Shown here one piece after another: positions 57,561 to 64,000 of a stretch of 64,000 nucleotides of DNA. The position numbers were made by a program, and so were the translations under genes. Source of the DNA: Galdieria yellowstonensis (taxonomy: Eukaryota > Rhodophyta > Bangiophyceae > Galdieriales > Galdieriaceae). The DNA lies in NCBI GenBank assembly GCA_026122205.1, contig JANCYU010000069.1, forward strand, positions 85,273-149,272, read 5' to 3'. Below the pieces are notes generated by a model, which was given only the letters and a program-made list of their open reading frames with translations, had not been told where the DNA came from and made no database searches. Position 1 is the first letter of the stretch. Each line of letters starts with the position of its first letter.

Positions 57561-58419
57561 GCCTACAAATCAATCCATGCGGAATTGGAGTGGCGGGTCG
57601 CTTTACCCACTAAACCACAATACACTGTGGATTTTAATCATTAAAAAGGATCCTTGTCGGGCTTGAATTTTGTTTCTTTAGGTAGAAAACATTAAAAATT
57701 GGCTCAGAATTTAATTTACGATGTGCCATATGAGGGTACAGATGGCTGTTTGGCTTGGGGAAGCTGCCTGTACGATCGTATTTACCACTTAGGGAATATA
57801 GTTCTCATTGTTATTCAGACGGAAAGAATATTTCGGAGCGTCAAGATTAGTTTGGGGTATACATAGAAAGTTCCGAGAGACCATTGGCAACGAAGGAAAA
57901 TTGACAAGCGATTGGAATGGACGCGAAACGATAAGATTCTTGCCAGTTAGAGTCGATGCAACCATTAGGAAAGATTGTGCTAGAATAATACCAGCGAACA
58001 AAGGAGTAAATAATGTTTGATGAGAGAAAAAACTCAAGAAGTCTATCATCGCGATATCATAGTGCTGATAAATCAATCACTGTGTCTTTAAGAAAAAACA
58101 AATCTCTTGTATTTATGGAAATTTCTTGGAAATACAGTGAAGAAAGGACCCTTGATCTTGTGGAGATGGAGTCGCACATTGCGTACTAGTGAAAGTTGAA
58201 ACAGACGCCAAGAAACACCCTTTACGAGGTTGAGGCCGTTTCCAAGCCTTCTTCGAGGGTAGATGATAGTTCAACCACAGACTTTCTAACAAAAGGCAAG
58301 AGTCGACATTGCAGTTGACGACAACGTTATTTGGCTTAACAGGAAAGTAAAGGCTGAACAAACCAGCTTCGAATAAAAGAAAAGTTACCGCACCCATCAT
58401 AACTGAGACTTCTCAGCCA

Positions 58420-61400
58420 GTTCGAACAATTGATTATAACTGTTTGGAATCTCATTGCTTCCTCTGTCCTTTGCTACGCTTGTGATGCAGTTAGAATTAC
58501 AATCAAACTAAATTATCGAAACAGAGCCCTGTACATTGCATACAAATATAAAGAAGAATGTAGCTTGAACACAAATTGTTAAGTAGCATTACAAAAAAGG
58601 TTCATTGAACTATACTAGTTCAATCATGCATAAAAAAAGCGTTATCTTCTCAATCGACATCGTTGTAAGCAAATCGACTTACACTGCCCTGACCATTATA
58701 GCATTACGACCAAATTGGACACAAGATATTAAGTATTGTTACGGCAGTTTTTTAGTTATAGCACGGTTATTGCACGGCATTTCATAGTAGTCGGTTCAAA
58801 ATGAAGAGTCATGACAATTACATGACACAGTTGGTTTGACAAAGAATTATATGACAAAAACAGCAGTACTGGCAATCGCAGCGCTTTGCAACAATGGATT
58901 TGAACAGTCTAGAAGCAGGTTACACTTCGTGCAACTTACGAAACAACCAATGACAATTTAACAATTGCAACTCTGACCGCATATTAAGGTAAAAATAACA
59001 TAGAAAACACTTACGTTGTATAGCTTATGAAGGGCAACAGAAGGAAGATGACGTAGCCGCAAATTGTCAAAACGCATTAAGGAAGAAATACCATGCACTG
59101 AGTCAATGCAGCAAAGCATAGACAAATAATTGTACAAGCTAGACGAGCATTAATGGATATAAAACGAGCTAACACTGCAACAGCTTTTATCGGTTTTTGA
59201 TGGTGTTCCGCAAAAAAGCTTAACAGTAGTCAAAGTACATTTTGCAGTATGCCAACGCTGTCTTACTGTAACATAGTCTTCGACTGGCAATTCGACGCCT
59301 AATAATTACATGGCATTAGAGACATTATACTGCAAGTAAAGCACAGAAACCCACGAAAAATGGGAATCTTTTCTGCAAATAAAGACCACACAAAAAAAAT
59401 CATGCGCTGCATTTAATATAGTAACAAGACAAAAAACAACCACAATAGAAAACGTTTCAGCAATTTGCAACAAAAAATTAGAACTGTCCAGAAATTACTA
59501 GCTTCTTGTGCACCTCACTGAACAAGCAATGCTTCTTTGGCAACTGCTGCACTAGTCACATATTAAAATTACGCCAAGAATAACATACAAAACACTTAAG
59601 CCCTATAGTTTATAAAGCACAAGATAACGAAAATAGTGTAGCCGCAAATTTTCAGAGCGTACTAAAAAACTACCATACACATAGTAAATTCAGTATAACA
59701 TAGATGAATAGTTGTATGATTGAATCGAGCATCAGTGGGTACCAAGCGAGCAAACTAGGCACATCTTGCATCTATCTTCGACTGTGTTGGGCAGAAAAGC
59801 TTTATTAGGGTCAAGGGGCATTTTACCGTATATCAAGGCTGCTTCACTGTTTTGGAGTCTTTGACTTGCAATAAAGAAGCTCAGTTATTACATGACATCA
59901 CAGGAATTGTATTGCGATAAAAGTGCAGAAACTAAAGAGTAGTAAGAATTCATTCTGCAAATAAGGAACCCAGAAAAAAACGCGAACCGCAGCATCAGAT
60001 CAACTATCTAAAACAAAACAAGCATCATCCAATGTGCAGTCCATCGAAGAAATGCGCTTGCACAGAGTACTAAAAGCAATAAGAAGCTAAAGCAAGATTG
60101 TCACTGAACGATAAGCAAAGGAAAGAATCTTTACATTACAATTTATATACGACATTTAGAGCTGAAGTCAGGCTCAACTTTGTTTACTTATAAACGCACA
60201 AGTTCAATTATGCATTAACCAACAGTGGTACTATCAAAAATTTCTTAATTGCAGTCTCCGCTGTTTACAACGATGGATCAGAACTATGTAGAAACAACTG
60301 ATTCCTTGTGCATGTTACAAATCAACGAATGCTTTTTGGAGCACTGCTACGCATGTCGCACGTTTCGAATCAAGGTAAGCATTAATTATGAAAACCTCAT
60401 TTTCTATGGTACATAATACACAAAAAAAGAGGCATTAAGAAAATAATGCAATGCACTGCGTCAATCCAGTGAAGACAGATGAATAATTGTACGATAGAAT
60501 CGAGCATCCAAGGTTATCAAAACGGACCAACACAGCAACAACTCGTAACAATCTACTACGGTTTTGGGCAAAGAAAAGTTACGAAGGTCAAAGCTCATTT
60601 TAGTTTGTATCATAGTAGCTTTATCATTCAGGGTCTTCGACTTGTAGTAAAGAGATTTATGATTACATGACACCATAGGTATTGTACTACACTAAAATTA
60701 CAGAGAAAACATAAAAATGGCGATCCTGTTAGCAGAAAGCCATTACTAAAAAAGGCATTCAAGGCACTGCACCAACCCAGTCATGAATGAACCAAGAATG
60801 GTATCATCAAATTAAGAATCACTGGGCAACCAAACAGCCTTTGACTGCAATAAGCTGCATATATCCACGAGTATTGAGCACAGAAGAATTACTATAGTCA
60901 ATTCGTGGTTACGTCACTGCTATTCAGAATCCCTGGATTTGTAATAAGGAAAGTCAAATTTTCAATGACACGAAAGGCATTGTAATACATCAAATTGACC
61001 AAAAAACCCCTCATAATGGAAACCTGTCTGCCAGTTCTAACAATATATTACGTCTGTTTAGAAACCAGTCTGTTTCCTCGGGCAAGAAGATTCTCAACCA
61101 ATGATTTTTTTTCTTTTGGTACGATTGTGAATTAGTTGGAATCACAATCAGATTAAATTATTGAAACAGAACCCTGTACATTGTATACAAACATAAAGAA
61201 GAATGTGGCTTAAACGCAAATTGTTAAACAGCATTACAAAAAAGGTGCGTTGAACTATACTAGTTCAATTATGCATAAGCGAACAGCAGTATCTTTTCAG
61301 TCAACGACGTTGTCAACAAATCGACTTATACTGCCATCACCATTATGGCGCTACGACAAAATTGGACACAGGATACTAAGTATTGTCGAGGCACTTTTTT

Positions 61401-63130
61401 TTTATATCACGTTTATTGCACGGCATTTCATAATAGTCGATTCGAAATGAAGAGTCATGACCATGACATGACAAAACAGGTTTGATAAAGAATTAAATGA
61501 CAAAAACAACAGCGCTGGCAATCTCAGTACTTTGTAACAATGGATTTATACAGCTAGCAGCAGGTTACACCTCGTGTAACTCACAAACCATCCAACGATA
61601 ATTTGACAATTGCAACTCTAACCACACATTTAGAATTAAGAATAACACAGAAAACACTTACCCTACATAGTTTATAAAACACAACGGAAGGTAGATGGCG
61701 TAGCCGCAAATAGTTAAAACGCATTAGGGAAGAAGTACCATGCACTGAGTCAATGCAACAAAATATAGACAAATAATTGTACAAGCGAGACGAGCATCAG
61801 TGGGTATCCAAACGAGCTAACAATGCAACAGCTTTTATCGATTTTTGATGGTGTTCCACACAAAAGCTTAACAGTAGTCAAAGAACATTTTACAGTATGC
61901 CAAGGGTGTTTTATTGTTACATAGTCTTCAACATGCAATTTCGAGGCCTAATGAGTACATGGCATTAGATGTATTTTACTAAAATAAAATTACAGAAACA
62001 AACGATAATGGCGATCCTTTCAGCAGAAAACCATCACTCAAAAGTTACAAGGCACTGCAGCAGCTCAATCATGAATGAACCAAGAGTGGTAAAATCAAAT
62101 TGAGGATTGTTGGGCAACTGTTGACTCAATAAGTTACATTATCCACCACTGTTGGGCACCCAAGATTTACTATAATCAGTTCGTGGTTACTTCATTGCTT
62201 TTCAGAGTCGTGGAATTGTAATAAGGAGAATGAAGCTTTCACTGACACTGGAGGCATTGTAATGCATCGTAATGACCAAAATAACCCTTCATAATGGAAA
62301 CCACTCAACCAGCTCTAAAAATTTGATGACAACTGTTTAGAGACCCCACTGCTTCTTCGTGTAAGCCATTATTCAAACAATGTCACATTTTTCATTTGAT
62401 ATGCTTGTGCTCCAGTAAAAATTATATTCAAATTAAATTATAGAGATGGAACATTGCACATATTATAAAAACATAACAATTGGTGTAGCGTAAATGCAAA
62501 TTTTTCAAAAGCACGACAGAAAAGCTACATTGAACTGTAATATTTCAATCATGCAAAAACTATCAGCAGTACCTTCTCATTGGACGTTGTTGGCAATAAA
62601 TCAACTTACGATACAGTAACCATTATAGCATTACAACAAAGTAAAGCATGGAACACTAAATATTATATCACGATTATTGCACGACATTTCAGAGTGGTCG
62701 ACTCGAAATAAAGAGGCATAATGATTAAGTGACAATACAGGCTTTGGAACGTATTCACCAGACAAAAAAGCAACAGTTACGGCAATCGTCCCAACGATTT
62801 GCAGCAGTGGATTTAATTGGTTAGGCTCAACTAGCTCGTTGTGCTACTTACGAAACAACCAATGATACTTTGACACTGCAACTCTAGTAACCTATTTAGA
62901 ATTAAGGTAAAAGCGCTATCTAAACTCTTACAATATATAGTTACTAAAACACAACAGAAGGAAGCTGCTATCGCCCCAAATGGTTAAAACACATTGACGA
63001 AGAGGTACCATTCACCTAGCCAATTTAGTAAAGTTTAGACGAGTAATAACCGTACGATTAAGGCAAGCATCAATGGGTATCCAAGCGAGATGACACTGCA
63101 ACAGCTTTTACTAACCTAGGACGGCGTTGG
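58420..63130. repeat. Degenerate subtelomeric tandem repeats, unit about 1.27 kb
   Basis: Marker blocks recur in the same order. The ACTATACTAGTTCAAT-type block lies at about 58608, 61253 and, diverged, 60190 and 62530. CCTGTACATTG lies at 58528 and 61171. A GGATTT...AGCAGGTTACAC...CAACCAATG block lies at about 58898 and 61540, with diverged forms near 59485, 60275 and 62810. A TTCGTGGTTAC block lies at 60903 and 62181. Spacings of about 1.27 kb and about 2.6 kb suggest a 1.27-kb unit with internal loss. No coding frame is supported in this stretch. Confidence 0.6.
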
Positions 63131-63567
63131 GTACAAAATCTTTACAATGGTCAAGATACATACCACGTTAAAGTAACCTCATCGTCCCGAAGTAATCGCC
63201 TTGGAATAAGAAGATCCAATAAATACGTGCCGTTACAGTTATTGTATTGCAATGAAAGCAAGCCAAAAAATGAGAAACGGCAATACTTTAGAAAAAAGCA
63301 TCACATAAGAGTCCGAGAGGTACCACTGATCCACTAACGCATAGTGCAACTATGGTACCACCGAGTTAAATTGGGTTGGAAAAATGAAGCTGGCTTAAAA
63401 AGAAAGAGCAGTAAGAACCTGCGACAAAGTTGAAACAGGCACACTCAGTACAGTAAAAATGATTTTAACGACGTCATCAGATTGATGGGTTTGAAAGGTG
63501 GGTAAGAGGCTGACAGGTTTACAAGGTTATTAGGTTTCTTATGTTTTCTTAGATTTTCTTAGATTTT

Positions 63568-64000
63568 CTTAGGTTTTATTAGGGTTTACTAGGTTTTATT
63601 AGGTTTTATTAGGTTTTATTAGGGTTTATTTAGGGTTTATTAGGGTTTATTAGGGTTTATTAGGGTTTATTAGGGTTTATTAGGGTTTATTAGGGTTTAT
63701 TAGGGTTTATTAGGGTTTATTAGGGTTTATTAGGGTTTATTAGGGTTTATTAGGGTTTATTAGGGTTTATTAGGGTTTATTAGGGTTTATTAGGGTTTAT
63801 TTAGGGTTTATTAGGGTTTATTTAGGGTTTATTAGGGTTTATTAGGGTTTATTAGGGTTTATTAGGGTTTATTAGGGTTTATTAGGGTTTATTAGGGTTT
63901 ATTAGGGTTTATTAGGGTTTATTAGGGTTTATTAGGGTTTATTAGGGTTTATTAGGGTTTATTAGGGTTTATTAGGGTTTATTAGGGTTTATTAGGGTTT
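63568..64000 (+). repeat. Telomere repeat array (TTTATTAGGG)n
   Basis: The last ~400 bases are about 40 copies of a 10-nt unit, TTTATTAGGG, with the G-rich strand running 5' to 3' towards the chromosome end, as expected for a telomere. A few 11-nt variants with TTTAGGG spacing (TTTATTTAGGG) occur near 63629, 63800 and 63820. Inward, 63515-63600 is a degenerate transition (TTAGATTTTC, TTAGGTTTTA units). The array continues to the window end. Confidence 0.93.

Overview
The window is the end of a eukaryotic nuclear chromosome. It runs from a dense block of ordinary genes (1 to about 40,900) through a gene-poor, repeat-rich subtelomere (about 41,000 to 63,500) into a terminal telomere array (about 63,568 to 64,000). 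The organism is most likely a unicellular red alga of the Cyanidiophyceae, probably Galdieria or a close relative. This is inferred from AT-rich DNA, very short intergenic gaps, many 42-75 bp spliceosomal introns, and a gene set that mixes plastid proteins (DXS, PGRL1-like, TatA-like), mitochondrial proteins (complex I NDUFS8, uS7) and bacterial-type enzymes (PEP synthase, Alr/YnbB-like PLP enzyme). Species identity was not tested.

Region 1-9,900 holds an AP-1 gamma-adaptin (5' truncated), a convergent ER-lumenal HSP70 of the HYOU1/Lhs1 type ending in HDEL, a divergent membrane-anchored alpha/beta-hydrolase, a DCC thiol-disulfide protein and an NDOR1/Tah18-type diflavin reductase. Region 11,200-18,450 holds a two-exon DUF202 membrane protein, a glycosylated type I membrane protein with a siderophore/B12-type solute-binding ectodomain, a PGRL1-like protein, a PWWP protein, HPRT and a SAP-domain protein. 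Region 18,900-27,150 holds a membrane-anchored Erv-type sulfhydryl oxidase, mitochondrial uS7, SNM1/PSO2 nuclease, TatA/Hcf106, NDUFS8, a METTL18-like methyltransferase and PEP synthase. Region 28,150-40,900 holds IST1, DXS, alpha-tubulin, APC6/CDC16, the Alr/YnbB-like enzyme and a class 3 aldehyde dehydrogenase.

The exon structures were rebuilt by hand from splice sites and reading-frame continuity. Most introns are GT-AG. Three (HYOU1-like, DXS, ALDH3) use a GCAAG donor. Packing is extreme: two convergent pairs end 8 and 11 bp apart, two divergent pairs have start codons that share a CATG, and one same-strand pair overlaps as TGATG.

The subtelomere contains one clear large gene, a two-exon P-loop NTPase plus nuclease-like protein that resembles the RHS/Crinkler effector class. 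It also has a short secreted-protein gene, a possible SANT-like gene, a decayed LINE reverse transcriptase, duplicated fragments of an unrecognised gene family, a dispersed repeat carrying E2F-like and CCAAT motifs, and about 5 kb of degenerate repeats of roughly 1.27 kb next to the telomere. The telomere itself is an unusual 10-nt repeat, TTTATTAGGG.
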